Positions 1-17,044 of a stretch of 64,000 nucleotides of DNA are shown one piece after another. How positions within the stretch are numbered: position 1 is the first letter of the stretch; every line of letters starts with the position of its first letter. A model generated the notes under the pieces. It searched no databases, was not told where the DNA came from, and saw only the letters and a program-made list of their open reading frames with translations. This stretch comes from Acanthornis magna (Eukaryota > Chordata > Aves > Passeriformes > Acanthizidae): positions 2,108,001 to 2,172,000 of the forward strand of contig JAWUZG010000332.1 of the NCBI GenBank assembly GCA_036785705.1. The letters run 5' to 3'. A program made the translations under genes and the position numbers.

Positions 1-1574
1 TTTTGCTGACTCCCCATGGTTACTGGAAAAAGAAAGTTCTTATTAGCCTATGAATAAAATGCATCAGAGGGTAGAAAGCACTGAATGGAGAAATTATAAA
101 AACAAATTGCCCAGGAGGAACTTAGTATGAGATTTTAGGTTTGTAAATAAAAGTAAGCAGTAGGATTTCAGTATGCTGGGTAGTAAAAATAAACAAACTC
201 ACCGAGAGAGTGAATTTGGAATTTGTTTAGCGATGTAGGCTGGCAAGTCACTTGCTTATATTGAGCTTTAATCATAGTAAGTACTCCCTGCTGCAAAATT
301 GAACTCTGATGATGTAGTCATTTGGGATTTCTGCTGCATGTTGTTCCTGTGCAGTTTTAGCCATTTTTATGTGACTTTTGGTATGAAACCATGAAATATA
401 AAGGATCATAAAAAAAGGGGGGAAAAAAGGTAAAAGTCAGTGAAACTTTCAAATTACTTCAGGGATTTAGTTTGGTTTGACATGTCCGTTCCCTAATTCA
501 TGTGATTTAGTGATCTCTTCCTTAGCAGTTGTATGTGTTTGTTAGATTAAGAATTCCACAGTTGCTTTTTAATGATCATGAAACTACTTGCCTCCTTTTC
601 CTAGATCGGTCCTCTAATCTATTCATATATGCCAATAAGTAGCTTTAAAGCAAGAGTGATATCTTCAGCACAACATTATGTAAAAGTAATTAATCATGCA
701 AAGCTGGTAAATCAGAAAATCAACAGGGCTATGAGCAGCAAAATGATGATTCAGCCAACCATGTGGGGAAATCTTACCTGCTTATGAATTCACAGTGTCA
801 TCTCGGTGACCCTTCAGTCAGGGATTTTCGATTTTGGGGCACATATACCTAGTCCTTATTGACATATTAAGATTAATACACCCAGGGAACCACCAGCAGA
901 TGCATTAACTTCCTTCTTTTTTATCCCTGACTCCTGAGAAATCCAAAGAGGGATAAAAATGTATTGTTATTTTCTGTATCACTTTGCACTGGGAATTCAG
1001 CATTCACAGAGTTATCCAGATTTAGCCATTTTGCTTTTGCCTGAGCATCAAATTATTTGCCATAGTTTGATTACAGAGGGGCAATAGCAGTCTGAACTGT
1101 ACCAAAGTTGTAATCGTTGTGCCAAGGGACCTGCTCTCACTAGGTCACACCCCATCATCAGGAAAAGAGATTCTGCAGCTAAAACTACTTCAAGCAGTTT
1201 CAGGCTGAAAACTCTTCCCCTTCGATCTGGCCAACTGCTGAGCCTTCTCTACTATATGAGGTAGAATCAGCATCAAACAGAGGGGAGGCAGAGGAACCTG
1301 CCAGCACAAGCAGAGACGAACAGCGTGTTGCCAGTGAGAAATGTCAGCTTTTATTGCTGCTTCCTTCGTTGACCCTTTGTGAACAATTGTTCTGAAGAGC
1401 ACAATTTCTTTTTCCCAAGATGTTGCCCGAGTAATAACATTTCCCAAGGAGGTGATGAGTCTGTCCTTAACCTCTGACTGTTAGACAATGGGCTTTTGCA
1501 ATCTTTCCAAATGTCATTGATTTCAGAGATAGATGTATGTGTGTTAGGTATCTCAGGTATGCTGAAAGTTACTG

Positions 1575-1606
1575 GCATGCCAGAATTCTCTATATTTCTG
1601 GCATGC
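1575..1606. repeat. Perfect 11-bp inverted repeat (hairpin)
   Basis: GCATGCCAGAA at 1575-1585 is exactly complementary to TTCTGGCATGC at 1596-1606, with a 10-base loop between them. No function is assigned. Confidence 0.7.
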
Positions 1607-3467
1607 TTTACCTTAATTGTACTAATTTATCTCATTTACCTTTCCCTGTAAAAATCATATGTGGAAAAAGGCTCAAGTGGATGGCAATCTGATATTAAGT
1701 CAAGTGAAACTTTTTCTTCCACTTCTCTTACTTTGTCCCTCATTTAAAAGCGTAGGATAATAGCTAGAGTGGATAATGCACTGATCATGGTGATGGCTCT
1801 CAGCATTAGGAGATTTGGGCTCAAATTCCTCCCTGCCGTGGATTTTCTTTGTGGCTGCAGTGTCAGTTCCACATGTTTACCAGGAAGGCAGTGGTTCTTC
1901 CAGACATTTCCCTTCGTTGTAAGGCCGAGCATACCAGGGCTCTGTATTGCTGCTACACAACTTAGAAGTTTTCAGCTAGAAAGGTGAGGTTTTATACCCT
2001 AGTTTTAAATAGATGTGATGGCACTAGAGTGTTAAATTTGTCTGCCTCTTCCACTAGAAGGGAGAATCTTTATTATTTTATCACATATAGTGTATAATTT
2101 GCTAGGACTCACAGTTAATAAGTGGAATACAGTGTGCAAGACAGCCCTCTGTGGATGTTTATTCTGTTTAGGAGGCAAGATTACAGTTTTCTGTTTACAC
2201 TGAAAGAAGGGAAGGTGGATGTTTTCTCGTAGCTGTTGCAGGCACAGCCTGTAAGTGTTAGAGATAACGGAGGGAAATGTAATGAAGCTACTGGCAAGCA
2301 AGCACAAACTATTACTGTATTTTATTGAACACATACATCTTTCTTTAGACATGTCTATCTATCTCTATCTACTCCTACACAGATAAATGTGTCTAAAACA
2401 AGATGTGTTTTCATAGGGGACTTGTTATACAGCTGTCAAAAGATTAGATATATTGTTTTTGTTGTTTCTTAAGGGCTTCCCTTAGATAGGGACTATGAGA
2501 TCTACTCAGTTGAGCTTGAGAGCTCCAGAATCACAAACAGTAAAGACAGAAAAAAAGCCTATTAGGATGGCTAGTCCAGCTGCTTTGTTATGCAGAGTTA
2601 TTCCCTATTGTAGACTAACCAATATTTCTTCCAGTCCTGTTTAATTGTGGCATCTCCATTGGGAGGCTATTTACTGAGCTTAATAGATGGGAAGCTTATC
2701 TGACATTCATCTTAAATTTCTTTCTTTCTTTTTTTAGTTTCATGCCATTAATGGTGCCATCGCTCTTATCCTCTAAATAATCACTTGCTCTGTTTGATCC
2801 CTTTTCCAGAGATTAATGTAATGTTCTACCTTACTTGGAAACCATCCAAACAGAAATTCTCAGTTTTCCTTAATATAAGTCCAATTCCCTTATTTGTGTT
2901 ATTCCTTTCCATGCTCCCTGTGGTTTTTGCATCACTCTTGCCCCTGATTGCTCCACATACGACCTCAGGTAAGCCACTTTTATTCTGTGATGTAAAACTT
3001 GTGCAGTGTATTTTTATCTGGTGATGAGTTACATTAGATGAACACATTTCCTGTCTGTGCTATTCCTGTTTCACATTCTAGGGGCTTCCATTCAATGATA
3101 TGTCTGGAGTTACATCTCAGATATCAGTTCCCATTGCAAAAGAAATTTATTGTAGGTGATTGCTTAGAAAAGGGTGTGGGTCTCTTGGGTTGAATGTTTC
3201 CAGCTCTGAAAGCTGTGTAGGAACCTAAAATTAATGGGTCGAATAATAGATTTCAAATTATTTCTCAAAAAACTTCTGTCAATTTGTATGTTTTATGATC
3301 ACCTATGCAGAGGAAAGATGCATAATTCTAGGTCACTGTTTAGGAAAGAACAAAAGTCACAGAATCTCTGTATGTTCCATGGCCAACTAGTAACTGCTAG
3401 TTTCACATTCTTCCAGAAATACCATGTTATGACAAAGTCGAGAAGAAAATATAGGGTCAAATTTTGA

Positions 3468-6521
<3,054 letters not shown>

Positions 6522-6623
6522 ACTCGGTGCAAGACTGCCCACGTCATTGCCATGGGAATGGCGAGTGTGTATCAGGTGTCTGCCACTGTTTTCCAGGATT
6601 TCATGGAGCAGATTGTGCTAAAG
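6522..6623 (+). CDS. TENM2: TENM2 exon: EGF-like repeat 1
   Basis: This 102-nt exon is phase 1 at both ends. Joined to the previous exon it reads [20 protein letters not shown] and continues [14 protein letters not shown]. It carries six cysteines in the order of a teneurin EGF module, and the aromatic-Gly pair of the EGF core (FPGFHG) is present. Being a multiple of three and symmetric, it could be skipped without a frameshift. The acceptor is TTTCAG at 6516-6521 and the donor is AAAG|GTATCA. Its downstream intron contains the candidate microexon at 10426. Confidence 0.96.
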
Positions 6624-9600
6624 GTATCATTTTCCCTGTATTTACAAATAACTTCAGTGTGTGTTTGTGATCTGTTGATCTACAGTGGCTGCTAGCTAAC
6701 ATAGGTCCAAGCTAGATTCAAATAGAGCAATTTGCTTTTTTTTCTTTCTTAGATCTCAAGTTAAATATGTTCAAGAGGAAGTATTGCCACATTGCCAATG
6801 AGTTGGCATAGCTACAACTTTTTTATGGCAATAGTAGTAGGCAGAAATGGCAGAAAATATTTATTTTCTGTTAAAGTGGATGAATTTTCAATGCTTTCTG
6901 ATAATCATTAGCTGGCCTGCAAGAAAAGACTGATTCTCTTCACTGATAGAATGTAGTATATATGCTGGCTTGCCTGAGCCTTACCTCTGTTACAAAGAAT
7001 CTTTCTTGCATACAAAATTACTCTTTGACGAAGGAACTTGGCCTTTTGTAGAAAAACAGGTAGGGCCTGATAAAATCTTAAAATAAACATTTTTTGAAAT
7101 GTCAGTTGTAAATTTTAACAACCAAAACTGGGAAATACATTGCTATCAAGGATTAAGCAGAAATCTAAATGACATCTACAGATTGGCACTATGTGTTTAT
7201 TAAGTTTTTCGGAGTGTTTTGGATAGCTGTCACAGGGAGAAGTTTCATAAAGGAAGACCTCTTTAGTTTGTACACCTAGTAGCAGATATGTTGTCTAAAT
7301 TCCGTGGCTTGGTTGTTTTCCCCTCTGCTCCTGACCATGCTCAGAACATTTTACACTTTGCTTTCTTCTTAGTTTGTGTGAGATTTAGGCACACCAACAA
7401 TGTCACACTTACAATTGTTTTCCACAGGGAGAGGGCTGTTAGTGTTCCAAGGGGGGAAGCCTGGTGTTTGAAAGCTTTTAGAAATAACCTGCAGGGCCTT
7501 AGAAATTTGCTTATTTCCTCTTAGACCCCTGCTGCAGTCGTGAGGACAGTTCACTGTGCCCCTCCTCTCTCACTGCTGTAGCATATCCATGTGTCTGTGG
7601 ATGTTTAAGTAGCTGAAGTAGCTGTTACAATTGAACTGGAGTCAGTAATTTCTATTTTGTCTCCACATTTGGCCCTTGAAGGTGCCCCAGTAAAAAAAAA
7701 AAAAAAAAAGAGAAAAATAGAGACCCCAAGGGCTTTGGAAAGCTAATGCTGATATTTCAGTGCTCGCCCTGCTCGTTTTGCAGAACGCTTCAAATACAGC
7801 GTGCGTGTTGTTTGATTACCTGAGAAATTAAGACAGCTGGTAAATATAGAGAGGAGATATCTGTATTCCACAAAGTAAATGGTGTGATAATGTGAGCTAT
7901 AAATACAGATTGACAGCTCTATGCATTTCTGTGGTGTTAACCTGTGAAAGTATGCATGCAGTGACTGTGTGCTTCACTGCCACCCTTCACACATACATGG
8001 CCATTATATCAACTCATTTGCATTTGGAGTTGTGGAGCAATCCTGCATTGTCTACTGAACCTCTGTGTGACACTGTATGCTGTGTTAGTGCTAGAAAATA
8101 CTTGGTTCAGGCTGTGACAGATAAACAGCTTTTTTATAGGGTGCTTGTCAAACTCTGTCAGGCTTCTCCTGCCCCTCAGTGCATTCCCTCTGCTTCCTGC
8201 TTTGTCCTTTCTGTGTTGTGTCTTTCCCCTCAAAAGCAGAAATGGTTTCTTGGAAGCTTCCTTCAACTCTTCCAGTGTTTCCTTGTCAGACATCATGGTG
8301 TTTCTAAAGAACAAAGAAGCTTGAAAAACGACACAAAATGAGAGTATGGGTGTGTTGACAGAGCTGGTGTTTCTGTGCAGGCACAGCATTACCCTGAGAG
8401 TTGGGTGTAAGGGCTCTTTGCCTCACCTGTTTGTCATGCCTGTTCTCACAGCCACAGATTTTCTGCTTACTTGACTGCTCATTAGATGTGAGAGCAGTTT
8501 CAGAAGACAGAAATCAAAATTGGGATTCTCTGCATGGTAAAGCACAGTAAAATGAGATAGAGAATGACATCTTCTCCTGCATATTACATGTATGAAAACA
8601 TTTAATACACATCTACCATAATGTTAAATTTATATCTAAACTGTCACAAGTATGGAAGGATAATGATTTTTTTCCCATCAGATTTTTTTAAATTATTATT
8701 TCCCTAGCAATGCATCATTCAATATCTCATTTCTCCACCATAAAATAATTTGAGGCAAGACTCAAATAGAGAAATGTGGAGAAACTGCGAGCAAGCTCCT
8801 CCAATGGCTTTTAGAACTTGGTCCATGCAGTGACACAGCAGTCTGAGAGCTTCCCTTTGGGTGAACCCCCAGTCTGATAGATAGGAAACAGATCCTTTAT
8901 GCCACAAATACCCCATTACAGGGCTGACCTTGAGGCCATCAGAGGCACTGAGCCATCCGAGGAGTCCTCTGCAAACCATTGGCAGGCAGAGCACAGGGGC
9001 CCTTCCATCCATGTGGTTCTAGAAGATTAAAATGAAGGAAAGCTGTGAGAGACAGCACAGATTTGACTTCAGATCCATTAGCTTCAAGAAAATACTATGA
9101 AAATGATTGGAAAGAGATGAACTTTTGGCACAACCCATAGGCTGTAACACACTTTGATACCCTGATTGAAATGGAACAAACTTCACTCTCTCAAGCACTC
9201 CTGCCAAACACTGTGTGGGGTATTTCTCACCATTCTGTGGAAATAGCTTATTATCAGGTATTCAGTATCAGCAGATTTACTCCATTCTTGCTTAGGCAAG
9301 ATTCCCTTTGGAGTTGGACCTTATTAAGGTTAAAGAATTTCATCTAACATACAAAAAGGTAATGATACATTTTAATCTCATGTGGATAAGATACGGCATA
9401 CAAAGAAAAAGAAAATCTGATAATCAAAAGATAATTCCGTGTGGAGATGTGTCCTGATAAAGCAAGTGTGTACAGTTAAAGCCAGTGGAAGATTTGCTGT
9501 GAATTGAACTGCTCTGTGAGTAACCTGTCCACAATTATGTGTAGGAGTTTGGTGAAGAGTGATGCTCTGGCCAAGGATTAATTAAAGAATCAGACATGCA

Positions 9601-10425
9601 GCTATGATTATCTTATTTTGGTGTGTTGTCACCTTTTTATATTCATCTCTATTTTCCGGTAACCTCTGTGATATAAGCAAGTAAATCAAGGAGTCCTTCT
9701 TGCTTAGCACTCTTGCTGTTTATGTCTGATCATAGTTTGGATTTCAAGTTCTGTGGTGAATCTGCCAGCAGGAGTCCTTCATTGTGCCCTGCCTTTCACC
9801 ACTGGGGAGTGGAGTTCAGTGTTACAATGAGTTCCTAGAAGTGACTCAGAGTTGGCTATAATTTCATTTCATCTCATAAGATATTTGAAGGGCATGCAAC
9901 TCTTCCACTCCTTTAACAAAACCACTTCCAAAGACATTGTCAGATACTGTTTTGCAACTGTGAGCAGAGCCTCCTTTAATTTTGCATTTGAAAATACTTG
10001 GATTTGCATCATAAGCATCTCTAGCTAATCTGAAAAGGTGAACAATGCACCATCATGTGGGATTTCTACATCGACACGATGAGCATAGCCTGCTAAGAGG
10101 TGGTGTCCAATTTCTGAAAGAAGGACAAAAATGGAGTCAAGTAACTTATGTCAATGGCCATGAAGTTGCCATTTAGCAGATACTTCTAGTTGATTATGCA
10201 ATGTAATAAGAAACATGTTTAATATTTTAATCTAAATGGATTGAAGGCTTTTGGATTTTTTAAACCAGAAATTTGTGCGATGTTTGATCAGTTGACTTTT
10301 TAATCTGAATTTAAGAACTCTAATTACTCAGATTTATGTTATTCGCAATTTCTTTTCCTGTTCTCCTTGTGTGGGTTTTTCATTATTTTATTTTCATTCT
10401 GTTTGTTTTTGGCTTACTGGCAAAG
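6624..10425 (+). other. TENM2: TENM2 intron, EGF1 to candidate microexon
   Basis: This is the first part of a long intron (6624-24555 if the microexon is skipped). It contains an A run near 7693-7709. Several short open frames on both strands (for example 7892-8341 and 8009-8389 on opposite strands) overlap and show no known domain. I see no repeat I can name. Confidence 0.75.
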
Positions 10426-10458
10426 GACGACGCCACTTTAATAAGTATAAAAAGAAGG
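10426..10458 (+). CDS. TENM2: Candidate in-frame microexon between EGF1 and EGF2 (11 residues)
   Basis: The 33 nt lie between CAAAG (AG at 10424-10425) and a GTAGGT donor at 10459, the same six-base donor as the stalk exon. Read in phase 1 from EGF1 they encode GRRHFNKYKKK and rejoin the EGF2 exon in frame. A T-rich tract precedes the acceptor. Two CpGs at the exon start stand out in CpG-poor intron. The product would be a strongly basic linker directly in front of EGF2, the first dimerising EGF. Length divisible by three, matching phase and no stop all fit an alternative exon, but short open AG...GT pairs also occur by chance in 18 kb of intron, and I cannot recall a published TENM2 isoform with it. 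Confidence 0.4.
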
Positions 10459-13400
10459 GTAGGTTTTTTTAAATTTCTTTTTATTTCTTTTGCAACATCT
10501 ATTTAGTTTGAAATAGTTACTAAGCTGTAAAGTGTAGTGTCTCTCTCTTTAAATTTATTCTAAAGGATTTGCTGTTTGCACCAGAGTAAGAGTTCCTACC
10601 ATTGCCATTTTCTTTGTTGTATGTGGGCTATTAATCTCTGTATAAAAAATGTAAAAAGCTGTCAATTATTAGGTAAGTAAGGTATAATTGCTAGAAGTAG
10701 CAACTCTTGCTTTTTTTTCAGTTGTTATTCTGATTTCAGTTGTTTGAGACTCGTCTTGCCCTGAGGTTTTTCAGAGGCTTATTGCTTGGACAATAGTGCA
10801 TAAAGTAATGTTCTTTCATCCATTGAATACCCTGCTTGACTGTTCTCTTTGTGCCACGTCCAGAATGCTCCCAGTGGCATACGATATTCTGGGAGTGATT
10901 GCCGTGGGGAAAACACGAATTTTGGGGTGCATCCTGCAGAATAATTCAGTACTTGGTTCATTGCTGTAGAGCACATGGCCCACACGAGTCAATGATGTCC
11001 AGCATATGCTGGTAATGTACAGGAGTGTGTATTTCCTCTCTGTGTGAGTCAGGGAAATAGCATTTGTCCTCATAACATGGCTCGAAATTTTAGGAACCAA
11101 AAATAGCTTAAGCAGACAGAAGCTACCTGGACTCTGAAGGGAAAGGTGAGAGGATGCTGAACAGCCTTTTTCCTTTGCCTGCCCTGCACGTGGCCAGAGC
11201 CTCACAGAAGAGATGGGAGCTGAGGTGAGGCAGCACTTTGAGCATTCCATGGCACAGTCAGACTGGGGAATGTGTCTTGAACTATTCAAGAGACTCCCTG
11301 CAACAACAGGTTCTAGATCAGACAGGTGAAGGAGGGTGAATTAAACACGAGGATGCCATCACCAGATGGGTCTGCAGAGCAAAGAGCTGGAGAGGGACAG
11401 TAGTGTAGGGAAAATGGCAGGTTTGTGGCATTATCAGGATATGGTCGTGAGCAATAGTATTAGTTAAAGCTGATCTATTGTGGTTAGTACTTTAAATGCA
11501 AAGCAAATAAATAAAAGTAGCGCCTCCAGGGATGTACCACCTCAGTACAGGTTTAAAGGGAATGAATGGGAACTGACTGATGGATATGAAGATACAGGAA
11601 AAAATGTGATAATGCAGTGTTGTAAACACACCAGCAGTGTGACTGTTGTCAGCTTGGGGTAACAGGCACTTTTAAAGAGGGATAATGGGGCAGGTAAAAC
11701 CTTGTGGATAATGGAGGGCAAATGGGGCCTTCAAAGGGGAGGCTGAGCACAGGAAACAGCTCAAAAAAAGCAGTTCTGACATGTGACTTACAAAAGCATC
11801 CTAAGTCCTAGAAAGGCTGAAGTCAGAATTCAAGCAGTGAGCAGTGGGGGGTGAAGGGGGTCTGTAAAGGGAGTTAGATCAGGAAATTCATGTTCCGTGA
11901 GATAAAAGACCTGAAACGACTGGGAAAGAAGAGCCACACAGCTAAGGTTAGATTAAGAAATTCATAATATGACTGTTGGAACACTGTTGCACATAAACAT
12001 GACTGAAGAAGACTGAATTTATCAATGTGGAGAAAAAGATCTTTATTTAATGTAGATTTTATTTGCTGGAAGCCAGGGCAGAATTCTGACCAAGAGATGC
12101 AATGCAGAAAAAAGACTGTATAACTTTGTCAAAGCCTGAATGTGAGGTGAGAAAATTAGTCAAAAAAAGAAAAAAAATCCAGATTATGAACCTTAATGAA
12201 AGGTAGAGTGTTGGTATATCACCACTGTGATAGAGCAAAAATGCAGGTAGGGCTGAGAAGTAGGGGGATAGAGGAAAAAAGATAACTCGAAGAAGTAACT
12301 ATTGGTAAGCATTTTAGATGTTCATAATCATAGCATGTCTCATCTTACACTCTACTGTTGAAGGAAGAAAAAAGTGTTCTTTTCTTTGGAAATGCTGCAT
12401 TCCTGACTTGTCACCCACACATATCTCACATCCTTTCTTGCAGTTGACAGAATTCAGCATGTTCAGCTTCTTTCTTTGTATCTCTTTCTGGGTGGGTTTG
12501 TTTTTGGGTTCTGTGTGTTTATGTGTGTATGTGTGCCAACTTGTGTGCGTGCTGCAGCAGCAGCGCAGCCCTGCCTTGTCACTCAAATCTTCTCTCTCAG
12601 TGGGTGGAAGCATCGTTTTGATACTGGAACAGACAAGGCTGTCTCTGGCAACATTCCCCTCCAGCAGTTCCCACCTCTCTGACTCAGTACCTTAAAATGC
12701 CTTTGTTATAAATTTTCTTCTCATTTTCCCAGTCTCATATTTTATCAGCAGGCTGTTTTCATTTCTTGCAAACTGGTCATGTCCTCGGTTGCCTTCCGGT
12801 GTTTTCTATGTACAGGGCAGTGATCACCTGCCTGCCCTAGTTTTTCTTTGTTTTATAGAACTGCATTACACTCTAAAAAAGTGTTTGTGCCATTAACTCT
12901 GCCTAAAATTAATTACAGAATAAATAAATAGCCACGTAGCCTATTTTGACAATGACTGACAGCCATTGCTGTCTATCAGCTGCTAGCTTGCCTGCATGAA
13001 ATGAGATGGGAGCTTTCATCCAGTGTCAGGTAGACAAGGAGAGCCAACACAAAATCCATCACTGCAGCTCCTTCTAATTGGCAATTTAAACAGGAGCCCA
13101 GAGCTGAAGGGGTCACAGGCTGAATTCTTTCAAATTGTTAGTGATCATGGCTCCAGAGGGGCTCGGAGCACACAGACGACAGGAGCCAGCATGGCTAGGC
13201 TGCAGCTTCCCTCATCAATCCTCATGGATTCTGATGGAGATTGGAATGAGAACATGGGGCTGGAGGGTCTGGGCTCCAGAATCCTACAACAGATGCCTTG
13301 TTACATCTCTGGTACCACACAAGCCATTTAACATCCTCGCATTTCGGTGCTGCTTAGGAATTACACTGTAGATTGAACGGGAGGACTAGCAGCACTCACA

Positions 13401-16400
13401 TTATTCCCTTTCCTGCACTAGGCTGGAATTGATGCTTCATATCCTTTTCATTCGTTGTAAGAGAATATCTACCAAGTTGAAATAGAACCCAGGAGCTACT
13501 TGTAGCATTGTGAATACTTGGAAAAACAGACTTTAAAAGTGTAGGTTTCAAAACGCAAAATACTAACTTCTCATTGTTCTTAAAGTTTTTATGGCTTCTG
13601 CTGATTCCAGCATTGAATTTAGGGTTATGAAGAATTTACCTACAAAAGATCTTGTCCTGAATCATTTTAAGTGGGGTTTAGAAGCACATCCTTCCTTCTT
13701 TTTGTTAATAGTTGGGCTTCTACAGGGCAGCAAAAATGCTTTAAGCTTTTTAAAGCTCTGTGGTTAATGTTGTTGAATATACCTGACAGTCGCATCTAGT
13801 GTAGCAATTTAATCAGCATGTTTTCTGTATTAAACCACCAGCAAACATAGGGGCAAATTTGTGCATGTGAGTTACATTGTCCTTTCATATGTTTCTGAAT
13901 TCCTGCTGCAGCCTATGAACTTGAAATTATGTATGATTCCTTTTCCCAAAGCCTTGTAGGACAGTGGTGCAACTAAGAAGGCCGATTTATTCTGTAGGAG
14001 AAAATTTCCAAGACAAAGCTAAAAGGATTAAGAAAAAAAATGGGGAATGCTGAGGAATTCAGTAATAAAAGAGGAAGAAAATAATTGGCAGAAGTCACTA
14101 ATGCCACTGATATACAAAACACAGTAGGTCAAAAGTGGACATGTTAGGAATTAGAAGTCTGTGATTTCAGTGAATACTCAGGTATTTTTATATGATCATT
14201 CACTATCCCACCTGGAGAAACTCAGAGACCAAAGACAGAGCCACAGGCAGTACTGTAGCTGAGCTGGAACCAAATTTTATTGGCTTAGTATGATAAGAAA
14301 GTTTGTTTTGCTTATGTCCAAGGTGGAAAGCACAGGGAAACACAGTAAAATCTTATTAATGGGTTTTTCTTCAACAGCATTATATAATATTTTCATACTT
14401 AGTAAAAAACTGGGAGCATCCATTTGATCTCTCACAGCTGCCTTTGAAGACTGCTGTATTATCAGTTACTTCCCTATCCTCCCTGCACAAACACACCTAT
14501 TTACACAAGTACTTTCTGTTTCAATGGGGTTCCAGTAAATAGAATATTTCAAAAGGTTCCAAGTGCAGCAAGGAAGTGGACATGCATATAAATACGTTCA
14601 GGCCACAAACCATTGTGCAGCTTAGTTCTGGCAAGTCAAAAATCTTTTCTCCTTTATAATGCTTCCATTGGTGGCCAGGAATTTCTCTGCTCCAGCTCTG
14701 CTCTGCTGATCTGAATTGTTCTCGCTGTGCTCTCTGCTTTGTAATTTGTTTTTGTGTTTAATTGGTTAGCTTATTTAATTGTGTTGCGATCTATACTTTG
14801 GTTTTACTTTGCTTTGTCTCCCTGGAATTGTAGCGGTGTTTGTTTATTTCATTAAGTTCTAAGAGTTCATCATTGCAGTTTTGCTGGGATCAGCTTGGAG
14901 TCCTTGTGATGACGGTAAATGTCACTGAAGCAACTATGATTAAGTGGTATTGTAAATCACATTATAGAAATACAGCTGTTGTAAGACATCCTTAGTCATT
15001 TGCCAGCCCTGAGTAACAGAAACAGCCCTGAATCATAGCTTCAGATTTCAGCATGCATGACTTTTTTCACACCTACGTTATATCTGGATTTGAACCTGTA
15101 ATTTAGATATATTTCTATATTTAGCCCCTATTTCAGTGAGATTAGATTAGTTAACTGTCATCCCCCTTCACTTTCTCAAACAAACAAAAAAAAATCTCTA
15201 ATTCAGATGTAGAAAAATGTTTAGATATCTGCAGCTGATGTGGAACTGTGCAGTTAAACATGTTCTGATTTAACTTTTCTCGTAAATTTAATAAGGCAAA
15301 TAATAGTAACTGAGACCAAACCAGCCTGCATTTTAAATACCCTGAACACTGCAGCCTGTGGATGCAATCCTGTGTCTACTGCACTGCTGTTGAGCCAGAA
15401 CTAAGCCATTTCAGAGAAGCATTCTCTGTTAAAAAAAAAAAAAAAAATTGGTTTTTACAGCATTCACAGGGACTGGTGTAAAAACTTTGTAAAAATATTT
15501 GAAGGAATATTTCACTTTTTCATTCCTTCTTCTAGAAGGATAAGTGACTTCATGCTGTTAGTGCTTCTCTGTTATGAATCACAACACAGATGTTTGGAAG
15601 GAAATTTCTGGTATTTGATGTTTGTCCTTACTGCTGCTTTTTGTGAACTTGAAGCATCATCTCTTTGATTTCTCACTGACTCTTTTCACTGAGACAGCAA
15701 CTGAAACCTCTGAAATAGTTTAGTTTTCCCTTCCTCCGCAGTTTTCCTAGTGATGAAGTTACCAAAACATACAAATGAAGATCTACGTGCTTGTCTATGA
15801 CAGTAGCTGATTCCAACATCTGTTGGTTTCCATCTGTTGGTTGGAAGTAAAACTTGTTTCTCTGCATGGTCCTGTACCAACTTCCCTTATATCTAAAGCA
15901 GGAATTTCACAGCTCTGATTCTGTGTTACTCACAGAAAAAGATTTGGTTTGGCTGGTTTAGGTTTTTTCCTTTCTTTTCAAAGGCATGAAGTAAGTGGCA
16001 AACTGATCAGTCTCATTCTTCTGTGGAAAATCAGAACCAGAGCAAGGGAACTTCCATTTCCTTGAATGCAGTGATGCATGTGAAAAAGAGATTGAACTGT
16101 GCTGCTCTTAAATGATGTAGCAGATAAGGAGGACCTGAAGTGGATTGGCTGCAAATCATGTTCATGTCCTGTGTGAGAACTGCAGTCTTCCCTTTAGCCC
16201 AGGCAGGGACAGTGGCAGAGAAACAAACAGCCAGGCTGACCGAGAGGTGAATCCAGAATGTTCTGACAGGACAAAGTCCTCAAGACATTTGACTCCTGGC
16301 ACAGCTAGCTGATTTATCAAGTGGCAGTGCACTCAAGTGTCCTCTTTTGTCTCTGTCTCCAATTTGTAGTTTGTTTTATGCCACTTGAAATTCTTTTTTA

Positions 16401-17044
16401 TGTGCAGCTGTGACTTCTCCAGTGAGACAGTGCCGTGGTCTTTTTCTCTCCTCTTGAAGCTCTCCAATAGCTTTATCCAAGATCTTTGTTGGTGGTTAGT
16501 GAGATTGTCTAAGCTCATCTTCCCAAAAGCAGTGCTGGGGCTTCAGTCCTTTCAATCCATTGTTAAAATAGTTCTGAGGTATTTCATACTGGCTTCATTC
16601 TGATTTCCCTATTCTTTTAGACTGCCTTGTTATTATTATTGAAAATGTTATAGGAGTTAAATAATGAAGCAAAATTTACTTGTACCAAGTGAGCAACCTC
16701 AAAGAGACCAGTTAAAAAATCACTGTGTTTCTGGAAATTGGTGCCAGATAGTGTGGGAAGACACATTTGTATTTCTTACATAGATTTTTTTGTAACAGTT
16801 GTTAAGCAAAGCAATTATCTAATGGAAATAGATACTTTGTACAATGGTAAGGGAGGGAACAGCAAGTGTTTTCTTTTTAACAGATAGGCTCATGCTGAAG
16901 GCGTGAGAAAAAATATGACCTTTTTGATAAATTTGGGCCAAAGCAAAAGTTTGCTGAGTGTTCAGAAGAATGTAAATATTAATTGTGCCATTAATGCTGT
17001 CCAGTCACTTCTGTAAAAATCATGCCATTTTTTTTGTGGAACAG

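Noticed and set aside
14879..14914. A second possible microexon: 36 nt between TTGCAG and GTAAAT, open in phase 1.
   Set aside because: Open for only 12 codons, encodes a hydrophobic peptide with an odd cysteine (VLLGSAWSPCDD) unlikely between EGF1 and EGF2, and AG...GT pairs of this size are expected by chance in a long intron.
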